From Polynucleobacter sp. (GTDB lineage: Bacteria; Pseudomonadota; Gammaproteobacteria; Burkholderiales; Burkholderiaceae), in NCBI GenBank assembly GCA_030157655.1, contig JAOAUK010000044.1, positions 1 to 46,607 of the forward strand: 46,607 nt of DNA, in the 5' to 3' direction. The position numbers and the translations under genes were made by a program. This document shows positions 8,881 through 17,544 of this stretch, in pieces (position 1 is the stretch's first letter; the number at the start of each line of letters is the position of its first letter). The notes below the pieces were generated by a model. It was not told the DNA's origin, did not search any database, and worked only from the letters and a program-made list of their open reading frames with translations.

Positions 8881-9660
8881 ATGTTCGTTGATTCACACTG
8901 CCATTTAGATTTCCCTGAATATGCCGATAAGGTTCCAGAATTATTGGAGCGCATGAAAGCAGCTAAGGTGATGCATGCGATGTGCATCTCCGTGGATATG
9001 CCAGACTTTCCAAATGTTTTGGCTTTAGCGCAGGCCCATGACAATTTATTTGCCACGGTTGGAACTCATCCTGATTATGAAGATACTCCAGAGCCAACAG
9101 AGGACCAATTGGTTGAGCTTGCAAAGCATCCCAAGATTCTTGCAATTGGGGAAACCGGTCTAGATTATTACCGTATTGGCGATAGAACGTATGATCAAAT
9201 GGAATGGCAGAGAGAGCGATTTCGCACACATATTCGCGCAGCGAAGCGGGCTAATAAGCCTTTAATTATTCATACACGTTCGGCATCTGAAGATACCATC
9301 AGAATCCTCAAAGAGGAGGGCGCTAGTCAGGTAGCAGGGGTGATGCACTGCTTTACCGAAACTTGGGATGTTGCACAAGCTGCCATGGATTTAGGGTTCT
9401 ACATTTCATTTTCAGGGATTGTGACTTTTAAAAACGCTAAGGAGTTACAAGAAACTTGTAAAAAAGTGCCTTTAAATCGGATGTTGATTGAAACAGACTC
9501 TCCATTTTTAGCTCCAATTCCGCATCGAGGTAAAACCAATGAGCCAGCCTGGGTATCTCATGTAGGGGAATTTATTGCCGATCTCAGGGGTATCTCGGTT
9601 GAGGAAGTTGCCAAGGCAACAACTGACAATTTTAAAAGCTTGTTCAAAGCTCCATTTTGA
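8881..9660 (+). CDS. TatD/YcfH family metal-dependent hydrolase (DNase)
   Basis: TIM-barrel metallohydrolase of the TatD family, with deoxyribonuclease activity in characterised members. The metal ligands are visible: DSHCHLDF at the N-terminus, GETGLDYY with the conserved Glu, PLIIHTRSA, the MHCFTETW histidine and ETDSPFLAP near the C-terminus. The length of 259 aa is typical. It follows holB after 18 bases, with a GGGG stretch as a possible ribosome-binding site, and its position in the tmk-holB-tatD string is well conserved. A YcfH-type assignment is more likely than true TatD because of this context. Confidence 0.94.
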   Translation: MFVDSHCHLDFPEYADKVPELLERMKAAKVMHAMCISVDMPDFPNVLALAQAHDNLFATVGTHPDYEDTPEPTEDQLVELAKHPKILAIGETGLDYYRIGDRTYDQMEWQRERFRTHIRAAKRANKPLIIHTRSASEDTIRILKEEGASQVAGVMHCFTETWDVAQAAMDLGFYISFSGIVTFKNAKELQETCKKVPLNRMLIETDSPFLAPIPHRGKTNEPAWVSHVGEFIADLRGISVEEVAKATTDNFKSLFKAPF

Positions 9661-9682
9661 ACATTACCAAACCTAGAATTAG

Positions 9683-10378
9683 ATGCAAAAATTCATAATA
9701 ACCTGTTGTTTTACAACATTAATATTGACTATATCTGGCTCTGTTTTTGCGCAGAATAACTCTGTTAGGGTCAGCCAGTACCAGACGGATGACTTTCTAA
9801 ATTCAGTCAAGATGAATGATGCTAAAGCCGTTAAAAAGGCTTTAAGTAACGGAATCAGTCCCAATTTGATGGATACACAAGGTAATTCTGCGTTAGCGCT
9901 AGCCATTACCGAGAAGTCCATAGATGTGATCAAACTGTTAGTTGATACGCCTTCGATAGATCTTGAAAGGCCAAATTTGGCTGGTGAAACACCCGTCATG
10001 ATGATGGCATATAACGATATGTATGATTTATTGGTCTATTTGGTCGACAAACGTGATGTTGATATTAATAAGCCTGGATGGACTGCCTTACATTACGCAG
10101 CAACCAACGGTCACGAGCGCATAGCGTCTTATTTATTGGATAAGCATGCCTATGTAGATGCTTTAAGCCCAAACGGGACGACACCATTGATGATGGCAGC
10201 CAGAGGTGGTCATATCCATGTCGTCAAACTGTTACTAGATCGCGGCGCAGACTTATCAAAGCGCAATGGATTGAAAATGACAGCTATTGAGTTTGCTGAG
10301 CAGAATAATCAATCTGAGATTGTTGCGGGGCTTAAATCTAGGTGGTCTAAGGTCTATGGCAAGCCCTACGGCAACTAA
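9683..10378 (+). CDS. Secreted ankyrin-repeat protein
   Basis: A 231-aa protein with a signal peptide (hydrophobic core ending SGSVFAQ, a good AxA-like cleavage site) and about four to five ankyrin repeats filling the rest: repeat cores are visible at GNSALALAITEKSIDVIKLLV, GETPVMMMAY, GWTALHYAATNGHERIASYLL and GTTPLMMAARGGHIHVVKLLL. Ankyrin repeats mediate protein binding, so a periplasmic scaffold role is plausible, but no partner is evident. It follows tatD by 22 bases in the same orientation, a position where a similar secreted ankyrin protein recurs in Burkholderiales (from memory, not checked). Confidence 0.85.
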   Translation: MQKFIITCCFTTLILTISGSVFAQNNSVRVSQYQTDDFLNSVKMNDAKAVKKALSNGISPNLMDTQGNSALALAITEKSIDVIKLLVDTPSIDLERPNLAGETPVMMMAYNDMYDLLVYLVDKRDVDINKPGWTALHYAATNGHERIASYLLDKHAYVDALSPNGTTPLMMAARGGHIHVVKLLLDRGADLSKRNGLKMTAIEFAEQNNQSEIVAGLKSRWSKVYGKPYGN

Positions 10379-10402
10379 GACTATATTCGCATAATCATTA
10401 TT

Positions 10403-10834
10403 ATGTTAAATAAGATATTTGTATCAGAAATAGCATATGGTGAAACCTATCAAAATGCCGAATACCAGGTCACTACCCCAGATGGTCAGATTAACTTCAA
10501 GATTGGCGAACAGAATCAGAATCTAGACCAACTACTAGATGCTAATGGTGTTGATGTGGCCTGCTTGATCACTGCTTGCAATCCATTGGGTCAACAGGTT
10601 GCAGTAGAGGTAAATCTGAAAGCCAATCATTCACTAGAGCTTGCTATCAAAGCAATGGGACTGCCCTATTATCCTGGCCATGGAAATGATCCAAAGGGCG
10701 CTTGGAAAGAAGGTAGTTATCTAATGATGGGGATTGACCAAGTGAAGGCAAGACAATTAGGGGATCTATACCAACAGAATGCAGTTGTTTGGATCAGTAA
10801 GGACGCGCCCCCAGAACTTATGTGGCTGAGGTAA
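10403..10834 (+). CDS. DUF3293 domain-containing protein
   Basis: A 143-aa soluble protein that I recognise as resembling the DUF3293 family by its overall pattern: an N-terminal YQNAEYQV segment, the central VDVACLITACNPLGQ strand-turn, then GLPYYPGHGNDPKGAWKEGSYLMMGID, where family members have a conserved G.gdp.g.W.Eps pattern. No enzymatic motif, signal peptide or membrane segment is seen and the function is unknown. It lies 24 bases after the ankyrin gene in the same direction, and its 3' end faces the thiolase gene, with a terminator serving the opposite strand in between. Confidence 0.75.
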   Translation: MLNKIFVSEIAYGETYQNAEYQVTTPDGQINFKIGEQNQNLDQLLDANGVDVACLITACNPLGQQVAVEVNLKANHSLELAIKAMGLPYYPGHGNDPKGAWKEGSYLMMGIDQVKARQLGDLYQQNAVVWISKDAPPELMWLR

Positions 10835-10843
10835 GTTCATAAA

Positions 10844-10872
10844 TAAAAAAGCCGCTAACGAATTAGCGGCTT
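10844..10872 (-). terminator. Rho-independent terminator of the thiolase gene
   Basis: A perfect 10-bp stem (aagccgctaa / ttagcggctt) with a four-base loop cgaa is followed on the minus strand by a run of T residues (TTTTTT before TATTT). It lies just downstream of the thiolase stop. On the plus strand no T-run follows, so it would serve the thiolase much better than the DUF3293 gene. Confidence 0.9.
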
Positions 10873-10891
10873 ATGAGGCAAAACTTAAGGC

Positions 10892-12073
10892 TTATAAGCG
10901 TTCAAAAATAACCGCAATACCCTGACCGCCACCGATACACATTGTTACCAATGCATATTTACCACCTGTACGATGAAGTTCATAAATTGCCTTTGTAGCA
11001 ATAAATGCACCAGAGCAACCTACTGGGTGACCTAGAGCAATCGCACCTCCGTTAGGGTTTGTCTTAGTCATATCCAAACCTAAACCTTTAGACACTGCGA
11101 TCGCTTGAGCAGCAAAGGCTTCATTCGACTCAACAACATCCATTTTGTCGATAGTTAAACCAGCACGTTGCAATGCAATCTTAGATGCAGGAATTGGACC
11201 TTCGCCCATGATGTCATTAGGAACGCCAGCCAATGCATAAGACACTAGACGTGCCATAGGCTTCTGCCCTGCTTTTGCAGCTGCATCAGCCGATGCTAAT
11301 ACAAAGAATGCTGCGCCATCGTTAATGCCTGAAGCATTACCAGCAGTAACTGTGCCATCTTTCTTGAAAGCAGGCTTCATCTTGCCCAAGCTTTCCATCG
11401 TAGTGCTAGCTTTAACGTGCTCATCAGTATCAAATACGACATCACCTTTGCGTGTTTGCATAGTGATTGGTACGATCTGTGATTTGAAGCGACCTTCAGC
11501 GATAGCTGCAGTAGCACGACGGTGTGATTCAACTGCTAAAGCATCTTGCTCTTCGCGTGTGATGTTCCATTTGCTAGCCAAGTTCTCAGCTGTAATACCC
11601 ATATGACCAGCACCGAATGGATCAGTTAATGTGGATACCATTAAGTCGATCATTTTTGTATCACCCATACGTGCGCCAGTACGCATTGCAGGTGCACCGT
11701 AGATGCCACGAGACATGACTTCTACACCACCACCAACACCGTATTCGCAATCGCCCAACATGATCGCCTGTGATGTAGTAACAATACCTTGCAAACCAGA
11801 GCTACACAAACGGTTAACAGCCATCGCTACTGAATCCATTGGCAAGCCAGCTTGAATAGCCGCGACGCGAGCAACATATGGGAAACGTGATTCTGTTGGA
11901 ATACAGTTACCAACAGTTACATAATTAATTTGTTTAGGATCTACGCCAGAACGATTCACAGCCTCTTTCATGACTGTGCCAGCTAATTCAGCCGGTTCCA
12001 TGCTGCTTAATGAACCACCAAAACCACCAATAGCAGAACGAACTGCACTCAATACAACAACATCACGTGCCAT
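10892..12073 (-). CDS. Acetyl-CoA acetyltransferase / beta-ketothiolase (BktB/PhaA-like)
   Basis: Thiolase of 393 aa that condenses two acetyl-CoA to acetoacetyl-CoA, the first step of PHB synthesis; it may also accept longer acyl-CoAs. The nucleophilic cysteine is in NRLCSSGLQG, the histidine in GHPVGCSGA and the second cysteine in TMCIGGGQG, all intact. From memory the sequence resembles Cupriavidus BktB more than PhaA (for example DTDEHVKA and the C-terminus CIGGGQGIAVIFERL), which suggests a relaxed chain-length range. A good ribosome-binding site (AAGGGAG) precedes the ATG. It lies on the same strand as phaC, phaB and phaR but is separated from them by rimO and a 158-base gap, and has its own terminator. 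Confidence 0.93.
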   Translation of the reverse strand: MARDVVVLSAVRSAIGGFGGSLSSMEPAELAGTVMKEAVNRSGVDPKQINYVTVGNCIPTESRFPYVARVAAIQAGLPMDSVAMAVNRLCSSGLQGIVTTSQAIMLGDCEYGVGGGVEVMSRGIYGAPAMRTGARMGDTKMIDLMVSTLTDPFGAGHMGITAENLASKWNITREEQDALAVESHRRATAAIAEGRFKSQIVPITMQTRKGDVVFDTDEHVKASTTMESLGKMKPAFKKDGTVTAGNASGINDGAAFFVLASADAAAKAGQKPMARLVSYALAGVPNDIMGEGPIPASKIALQRAGLTIDKMDVVESNEAFAAQAIAVSKGLGLDMTKTNPNGGAIALGHPVGCSGAFIATKAIYELHRTGGKYALVTMCIGGGQGIAVIFERL

Positions 12074-12231
12074 CTGGAACTCCCTTGTTACTTGTTATTA
12101 ATAGAAAAATCTAGTCTGTAGGGCTAATCTTACGAGTAACTGTCTAAAACAATCTATTAGTACTTACCAAGGGTAATCACCCATGAAAAATGGCTAATAA
12201 TTGATCTAGATGAAGGAAATTTGTTCGAAAA

Positions 12232-13590
12232 CTAAAGCTGAGCAATTAAGTCGTGGCCTTGAGTACCAACAACCGTCGCTTTTACAAACTCACCAACTCG
12301 ATACTTTTTAGATATCTTATCGGTTGGCAGTAAGTGAACTAGACCATCAATCTCCGGGGCATCCGATTGACTACGACCTACTCCGCCTTGACCATTAAGC
12401 GTATCAACAATTACTTTAATACGCTTACCTACTTTAGCTTGAAGAAGTTGTGTTGAAACCTCCTCTGCTACAGCCATGAATCTTGCTTGACGCTCATTTC
12501 TGATGTCATCAGGTAATGCGCCAGCCAACTCATTAGCTTTTGCCCCATCAACTGGTGAGTATGCAAAACAACCTGCTCTATCAATTTTTGCCTCACGCAT
12601 GAAATCAAGCAAGTAATTGAATTCCTGTTCAGTTTCTCCAGGGAATCCAGCAATGAACGTACTTCTGATGGTTAAGTCTGGACAAGCCTTTCGCCAAGCT
12701 TGAATGCGATCTAAATTCTTTTCACCACTCGCGGGACGTTTCATGCGTTTGAGTACATCTGGGTGTGCATGTTGCATAGGTATGTCTAAGTATGGCAGAA
12801 CCCCACTACCCTCATCTGCGAAACCAGCCATGATAGGCAATATCTCATCAACATGCGGATAAGGGTAAACATAATGCAACCGTACCCATGCATCATGTTG
12901 ACGAGCCAATTTACCCAAAGCTTCAACCATATCAAACAATTTAGCTTTAATTGGACGACCATCCCAAAAGCCTGTTCGATACTGCACATCCACACCGTAG
13001 GCACTCGTATCTTGAGACACTACCAATAACTCTTTAACGCCTGCCTCAAATAAATGTTGCGCCTCTAGTAATACATCACCTATTGGTCGTGAAACTAAGT
13101 CACCACGCAAACTTGGAATAATGCAAAACGTACAGCGATGATTACAACCTTCGGAAATTTTTAAATACGCATAATGCTTAGGAGTTAGCTTAACGCCGGC
13201 TTTAGGTACTAAATCTGAGAAAGGATCATGCGCCTTAGGTAGATGCTGATGAACAGCAGTCAATACCTCATCAGCTGCGTGGGGGCCTGTAACAGCCAAA
13301 ACCTTAGGATGAACTGATGTAACCACATCGGAACCATCAGCGTTCTTTTTTGCACCCAAACACCCAGTCACAATCACTTTGCCATTTTCTGCTAGTGCCT
13401 CGCCAATAGCATCTAAGCTCTCTTGAACAGCTGAGTCAATAAAACCACATGTATTAACTACAACAAGATCTGAGCCTGCATAATCCTTAGCAATCTCATA
13501 ACCTTCTGCGCGTAGCTGTGTAACGATACGTTCAGCATCAACCAAGGCCTTAGGGCATCCTAAGGAAACAAAACCAATCTTGCCGCTCAA
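12232..13590 (-). CDS. rimO: Ribosomal protein uS12 methylthiotransferase RimO
   Basis: Radical-SAM enzyme that adds a methylthio group to the conserved aspartate of ribosomal protein S12. Three parts are clear: the N-terminal MTTase domain with [14 protein letters not shown] and further cluster cysteines in VVNTCGFID and VTGCLGA, the radical-SAM motif CNHRCTFC near residue 150, and a C-terminal TRAM domain ([13 protein letters not shown]). The length of 452 aa is normal. The start is a TTG that directly abuts the phaR stop (TAA then TTG), so translation is probably coupled to phaR. Lying between phaR and the thiolase, it is a housekeeping gene inside a PHB locus. Confidence 0.96.
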   Translation of the reverse strand: MSGKIGFVSLGCPKALVDAERIVTQLRAEGYEIAKDYAGSDLVVVNTCGFIDSAVQESLDAIGEALAENGKVIVTGCLGAKKNADGSDVVTSVHPKVLAVTGPHAADEVLTAVHQHLPKAHDPFSDLVPKAGVKLTPKHYAYLKISEGCNHRCTFCIIPSLRGDLVSRPIGDVLLEAQHLFEAGVKELLVVSQDTSAYGVDVQYRTGFWDGRPIKAKLFDMVEALGKLARQHDAWVRLHYVYPYPHVDEILPIMAGFADEGSGVLPYLDIPMQHAHPDVLKRMKRPASGEKNLDRIQAWRKACPDLTIRSTFIAGFPGETEQEFNYLLDFMREAKIDRAGCFAYSPVDGAKANELAGALPDDIRNERQARFMAVAEEVSTQLLQAKVGKRIKVIVDTLNGQGGVGRSQSDAPEIDGLVHLLPTDKISKKYRVGEFVKATVVGTQGHDLIAQL

Positions 13591-14142
13591 TTATTTATCG
13601 CTCTTGTTGGGAGTTGTGAAAGGAAACCCAGTAAAGACATTAGGGGTTTGATCTTTCATTTTTTCTTGCATTTGAGTAAATAGATTTTTACTCTGCTCTA
13701 TATAGTTACCCATTTGCATCATTGGGTTCTGCATGTTCATAAATTGAGCCCAACTTTCAGGAGTTGCACCACCCTGCTTAGACTGCTCTGCAAATTGACT
13801 TTGCATATCTATGAATGATTGAATATTTTTCTCTAACATGCCTCCCACCATTCCTTGCATGGAGTGACCATAGAACCTAATCATTTGAGACAACATCGGT
13901 GTTGTAAATAATGGAACGCCACCAGCCTCTTCTTCCAAAATAATCTGTAGAAGAATCGCGCGAGTTAAATTCTCGTCCGTCTTGGCATCAACAACCTTAA
14001 ACTCATCATGAGCAAGTACCAAGCCTTTAACATCAGACAAAGTAACGTATGTACTTGTTTGAGTATCGTAAAGACGGCGATTAGGATATTTCTTAATCGT
14101 CCTAATGCCAGCGGATTTAGCGGATTGTCTTTTTGTGACCAT
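13591..14142 (-). CDS. phaR: Polyhydroxyalkanoate synthesis repressor PhaR
   Basis: DNA- and PHB-binding regulator that represses phasin and other PHA genes until granules form. The N-terminal PHB/PHA accumulation regulator domain is clear (TIKKYPNRRLYDTQTSTYVTLSDVKGLV at about residues 15-42), followed by two repeated PHB_acc segments (PLFTTPMLSQMIRFYG, then MLEKNIQSFIDMQSQFAEQ), and a Met/Gln-rich C-terminus ending in FPFTTPNKSDK. The length of 183 aa is typical. It is separated from phaB by a strong terminator and has its own leader containing a long inverted repeat, which suggests independent regulation. rimO begins at the base after its stop codon. Confidence 0.95.
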   Translation of the reverse strand: MVTKRQSAKSAGIRTIKKYPNRRLYDTQTSTYVTLSDVKGLVLAHDEFKVVDAKTDENLTRAILLQIILEEEAGGVPLFTTPMLSQMIRFYGHSMQGMVGGMLEKNIQSFIDMQSQFAEQSKQGGATPESWAQFMNMQNPMMQMGNYIEQSKNLFTQMQEKMKDQTPNVFTGFPFTTPNKSDK

Positions 14143-14154
14143 ATCAAATAATTT

Positions 14155-14192
14155 GGGCTTGAATACGCATATTGTATGTGTAAATCAAGCCC
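14155..14192 (-). promoter_or_regulatory. Long inverted repeat in the phaR leader (candidate operator or 5' UTR hairpin)
   Basis: The 8-base arms GGGCTTGA and TCAAGCCC pair perfectly. Inside them a second pair, TACACATA and TATGCGTA, matches at seven of eight positions around a CAA loop. Together they could form a nearly continuous 16-bp hairpin in the phaR mRNA leader, or a 38-bp dyad in DNA. It ends 12 bases before the phaR ATG. No T-run follows on the minus strand, so it is not a simple terminator. Autoregulation by PhaR is inferred only. Confidence 0.55.
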
Positions 14193-14197
14193 ACTCC

Positions 14198-14243
14198 TAA
14201 AAACTAAGCAATATGCCCTTTTTTGGGGCATGGGATTGCTTAG
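14198..14243 (-). terminator. Rho-independent terminator after phaB, overlapping its stop codon
   Basis: On the minus strand the sequence CTAAGCAAT-CCC-ATGCCC pairs with GGGCAT-ATTGCTTAG, giving a 6-bp plus 9-bp stem with a three-base bulge, then TTTTT. The phaB stop codon TAA is inside the first arm. This should end the phaC-phaB transcript and separate it from phaR. Confidence 0.8.
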
Positions 14244-14980
14244 CCCATATGTAAACCACCATTTAGCGAGAAGTCAGCGCCAGTTGAGAAACCGCCCTGA
14301 TCAGATGCCAACCAAGAAACAATTGAAGCAATCTCATCTGGCGTACCCAAACGTTTAACTGGAATCGTTGCGATGATTTTTTCAAGGACATCTTCACGAA
14401 TAGCTGTAACCATATCTGTGCCGATATAACCAGGAGATACAGTGTTTACTGTGACACCCTTAGAGGCTGTCTCCTGTGCTAATGACATAGTGAAACCATG
14501 AATACCAGCTTTTGCTGTTGCATAGTTTGATTGACCAAATTGACCTTTTTGACCATTCACTGATGAGATGTTAACAATACGACCCCAACCTGCATCAACC
14601 ATGCCATCAATCACTTGTTTGGTGACGTTGAATAATGAGTTCAAGTTAGTATCAATAACAGCGCGCCAATCTTCTGGTGTCATTTTGCGGAAAACTGTGT
14701 CACGAGTAATACCTGCGTTGTTAACCAACACATCTACCTTACCGTGCTCAGCTTTTACTTTATTAAAGGCAGCTACAGTACTTTCCCAGTCACCAACGTT
14801 ACCTTCTGATGCCGTGAAATCAAAACCTAGAGCTTTTTGCTCAGCCAACCATCTATCTTTACGAGGTGAGTTAGGACCGCAACCTGCAATCACTTTAAAA
14901 CCATCTTTTGCCAAACGTTGACAGATAGCGGTACCGATACCACCCATACCACCTGTTACATACGCGATCTTCTGACTCAT
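14240..14980 (-). CDS. phaB: NADPH-dependent acetoacetyl-CoA reductase
   Basis: Short-chain dehydrogenase of 246 aa that reduces acetoacetyl-CoA to (R)-3-hydroxybutyryl-CoA for PHB synthesis. The Rossmann glycine motif TGGMGGIGT is near residue 10, NNAG near residue 88, the catalytic Ser in VNISSVNGQKGQFGQ, and the YxxxK pair in SNYATAKAG. The segment GQFGQSNYATAKAGIHGFTMSLAQE is very typical of PhaB. A strong ribosome-binding site (AAGGGAGAAG) precedes the ATG. It follows phaC by 51 bases on the same strand, and its stop codon is buried in a terminator stem. Confidence 0.96.
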   Translation of the reverse strand: MSQKIAYVTGGMGGIGTAICQRLAKDGFKVIAGCGPNSPRKDRWLAEQKALGFDFTASEGNVGDWESTVAAFNKVKAEHGKVDVLVNNAGITRDTVFRKMTPEDWRAVIDTNLNSLFNVTKQVIDGMVDAGWGRIVNISSVNGQKGQFGQSNYATAKAGIHGFTMSLAQETASKGVTVNTVSPGYIGTDMVTAIREDVLEKIIATIPVKRLGTPDEIASIVSWLASDQGGFSTGADFSLNGGLHMG

Positions 14981-15031
14981 TCTTCTTCTCCCTTAATTTG
15001 AGTATTTTGCTACTATAAAAATTACTAATAA

Positions 15032-16663
15032 TTAATCAATTGCTTTTTCTTTGACGTAAGAGCCGGGTGCTTTTTCAATCGCCTTGTACTTAGTACTTCC
15101 ATAAGATTTAGGCGCAAGCTTTTGCTTACCGCTATGGGGAATTAACCACTTAGCCCAATCTGGCCACCAACTTCCTGGAATTTCTTTTGCACCATCGAAC
15201 CATGCATCAGCAGTTGTGGCCAACTTTGAATTAGCCCAGTAGTTACGCTTTTTCTTCGCCGGTGGGTTAATTACGCCAGCGATGTGGCCTGAAGCGCCAA
15301 GAACAAAATGAACTTTTGCACCCTTTAATAATTTGACAGATTCATAGGCAGACCACCATGGAACGATGTGATCTTCTCTAGATGCATACAAGTAGACTGG
15401 GCATTTGATTTTGCCTAGGTCAACTTTCTCACCGCAAATAGTTAGCTTGCCAGGTTCCTTAAGTTCATTTTGCAAATACAAATGACGTAAGTACCAAGAA
15501 TACATAGCGCCAGGTAGATTTGTCGAATCACCATTCCAATAAAGTAAATCAAACGGTGGCGGAGAATTACCTTTGAGGTAGTTATCAACTACATAGTTCC
15601 AAACTAAGTCATTAGGCCTTAAGAATGAAAAAGTATTGGCTAACTCCACTCCTCGCAACATGCCACACTTGCCACCGTTCTTGCCGCCAATGCTATTTTC
15701 TCTAAGACTAACCAATGCCTCATCAACGAACACATCCAAAATGCCTGTGTCTGAAAAATCAAGTAAGGTGGTTAATAGCGTCAAGCTTGCAGCAGGGTGT
15801 TGATTTCTAGCTGCCATCACAGCTAGTGCTGTTGTGGTGATAGTTCCACCAACACAGAATCCCAAAATATTAATTTGTTTTTGACCGCTGATATCTTGAA
15901 CCGTTTCAATGGCGTGAATAGCACCATCGCCGATGTAATCATCCCAAGTTGTATCTGCCATAGATGGATCTGGATTTTTCCAAGAGACCAAATAAACAGT
16001 GTGCCCCTGCTCAACTAGGTAGCGAACTAAAGAGCTTTCTGGCTGAAGGTCCAAAATATAGTACTTGTTGATACATGGTGGAATCATTAAGTACGGACGC
16101 TCATATACTTTGGCAGTTAATGGCTTGTACTGAATAATTTCAAATAATTTTGTTTGGTAAACAACTGCGCCCTCAGAGGTCGCAACGTTTTTACCAACCT
16201 CAAAAGCTGACTCATCGGTTTGCGATACCTTGCCTTTACCCAAATCTTGCAGGGCATTCAGAATCCCTGTACGCAAAGATTCGCCCTTTGTTTCGATAAG
16301 ACGTTGTTGAGCTTCTGGATTAGTCGCTAAAAAGTTAGATGGCGACATGGCATCAATCATTTGTTCGATGCTAAAGCGAATTCTTTGTCTAACCTTTGCT
16401 TCTGCCTCTACGGCATCAGCCAAATTTAATAAGTGACGAGAATTAAGTAAATAAAAATTAACAGTAGCTTGATTCCAGGGGTTTTGCCATGCATCAGCCC
16501 TAAAGCGTCTATCCGTGATTGGTGTACCAGTTGGATTGGCCCATAAAGCAGACAGCTCTTTGGCATATTGCTGTTCAATTTCTACCAATTTTTCTGGTGG
16601 AATTAAAGCCATATGCTGGGGAGCGAGGCTAGGACCCGAACCAAAGCCTTGCATATTCACCAT
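15032..16663 (-). CDS. phaC: Class I poly(R)-hydroxyalkanoate synthase
   Basis: Polymerises (R)-3-hydroxybutyryl-CoA into PHB at the granule surface. The alpha/beta-hydrolase core has the synthase form of the lipase box, GFCVGG, with the catalytic cysteine. The conserved aspartate in YLYASREDHIVPW and the histidine in LGASGHIAGVINPP complete the triad. The N-terminal region carries the typical YLLNSRHLLNLADAV segment. The length of 543 aa is slightly short of the 589-aa Cupriavidus enzyme because of a shorter N-terminus. A ribosome-binding site AAGGGA precedes the chosen ATG; a second ATG is three codons in. phaB follows on the same strand. Confidence 0.95.
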   Translation of the reverse strand: MVNMQGFGSGPSLAPQHMALIPPEKLVEIEQQYAKELSALWANPTGTPITDRRFRADAWQNPWNQATVNFYLLNSRHLLNLADAVEAEAKVRQRIRFSIEQMIDAMSPSNFLATNPEAQQRLIETKGESLRTGILNALQDLGKGKVSQTDESAFEVGKNVATSEGAVVYQTKLFEIIQYKPLTAKVYERPYLMIPPCINKYYILDLQPESSLVRYLVEQGHTVYLVSWKNPDPSMADTTWDDYIGDGAIHAIETVQDISGQKQINILGFCVGGTITTTALAVMAARNQHPAASLTLLTTLLDFSDTGILDVFVDEALVSLRENSIGGKNGGKCGMLRGVELANTFSFLRPNDLVWNYVVDNYLKGNSPPPFDLLYWNGDSTNLPGAMYSWYLRHLYLQNELKEPGKLTICGEKVDLGKIKCPVYLYASREDHIVPWWSAYESVKLLKGAKVHFVLGASGHIAGVINPPAKKKRNYWANSKLATTADAWFDGAKEIPGSWWPDWAKWLIPHSGKQKLAPKSYGSTKYKAIEKAPGSYVKEKAID

Positions 16664-16762
16664 AACGTTCCCTTAATATAATTATTGACCTTTTGTCTAA
16701 CCCCTATTCTGATGTCTTATTGGGGAAATCGTTATAAGAATTAACCCTATCTGAAACTTGTC

Positions 16763-16784
16763 AAAAGCTTACTTGATAAGCTTT
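16763..16784 (-). terminator. Possible weak terminator after pgeF
   Basis: An 8-bp stem AAAGCTTA / TAAGCTTT around a five-base loop lies just downstream of the pgeF stop on the minus strand and ends in TTTT before GAC. The stem is AT-rich, so termination may be partial. It could also mark the upstream edge of the phaC promoter region (16664-16788), in which I see no convincing -35/-10 pair. Confidence 0.45.
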
Positions 16785-16788
16785 AAAT

Positions 16789-17544
16789 CTAGTTTTTGAT
16801 CCAGATTAAGCTGACCATGCGCCCAGTTACATGATCTCTACGATAGGAAAAAAAGTTCCTATTTTTATAGGTACATTCGTCACCGCCATAAATTTCATCC
16901 ACCCCCATAGCTTTCAACCTATTCTTAGCCAAAGCGTAGATATCAGCCATGTATTTGCCAGCCCGCTTGCTTGGTTGAAATGATTTAGATGTTTGTGGGT
17001 CATGATTTACAAACACACTCATGACTTCCTCGCCCACCTCAAACGATTGTGGTCCAATCGCCGCACCCAAATAGGCCTTGATTGGTTGTTGCTGCTCTTG
17101 AGTGGCCATCTTTGACCGCATGGCTTGAACAGTATGTTCTATAACTCCGCTCGCCAAACCTCGCCATCCTGCATGGGCGGCTCCAATAATCGTCCCATCA
17201 ATTGTTGTCAACAAGACCGGTAAACAGTCTGCCGTCATGATTGCCAAAACTTGATTGATCTTAGTTGTCACCGTAGCATCTGCTGTAGGAATGGAGCTTC
17301 CATCCCAAAAGTCAGCATCAAAAACCTCATGGCCGTGGACTTGATTGAGCCAAATTGGGTGATTGGGTAATCGACTTCTCAATAGATCTCTGTTTCTTTC
17401 AACCGCATTAGGATCATCACCCACGTGAGTGCCCAGATTGAAACTATCATAAGGTTCTAGGCTAAATCCACCATGTCTATTGGTTAAGCGGATGTCAATA
17501 TTTGCAGGCAGAGGCCAACTAGGCTTAGTTAAACTCTCAAACAT
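16789..17544 (-). CDS. pgeF: Purine nucleoside phosphorylase / polyphenol oxidase family protein (YfiH, PgeF)
   Basis: Member of the DUF152/YfiH family, characterised as a zinc-dependent purine nucleoside phosphorylase or deaminase and as a peptidoglycan editing factor. The metal-binding motifs are intact: LNQVHGHEVF, the cysteine in MTADCLPVLL, HAGWRG, and the C-terminal DECTYKNRNFFSYRRDHVTGRMVSLIWI. The track ORF begins at 17589, inside rluD. The ATG at 17544 is better because it overlaps the rluD stop by eight bases (ATGTTTGA) and begins immediately before the family homology, giving 251 aa. rluD-pgeF is a common bacterial pair. Confidence 0.93.
   Translation of the reverse strand: MFESLTKPSWPLPANIDIRLTNRHGGFSLEPYDSFNLGTHVGDDPNAVERNRDLLRSRLPNHPIWLNQVHGHEVFDADFWDGSSIPTADATVTTKINQVLAIMTADCLPVLLTTIDGTIIGAAHAGWRGLASGVIEHTVQAMRSKMATQEQQQPIKAYLGAAIGPQSFEVGEEVMSVFVNHDPQTSKSFQPSKRAGKYMADIYALAKNRLKAMGVDEIYGGDECTYKNRNFFSYRRDHVTGRMVSLIWIKN

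Noticed and set aside
12074-12231. Small dyads GGGTAATCACCC and CCATGAAAAATGG between rimO and the thiolase gene as a terminator or operator
   Set aside because: The stems are only 4-5 bp and no T-run follows on the relevant strand. They are common by chance.
14568-14921. 117-codon plus-strand ORF opposite phaB
   Set aside because: Antisense shadow of phaB; no motif or ribosome-binding site.
16664-16788. A phaC promoter based on TTGACA near the pgeF 3' end
   Set aside because: The TTGACA has a TATAAC only at about 22 bases, outside the accepted spacing; other hexamers are no better.
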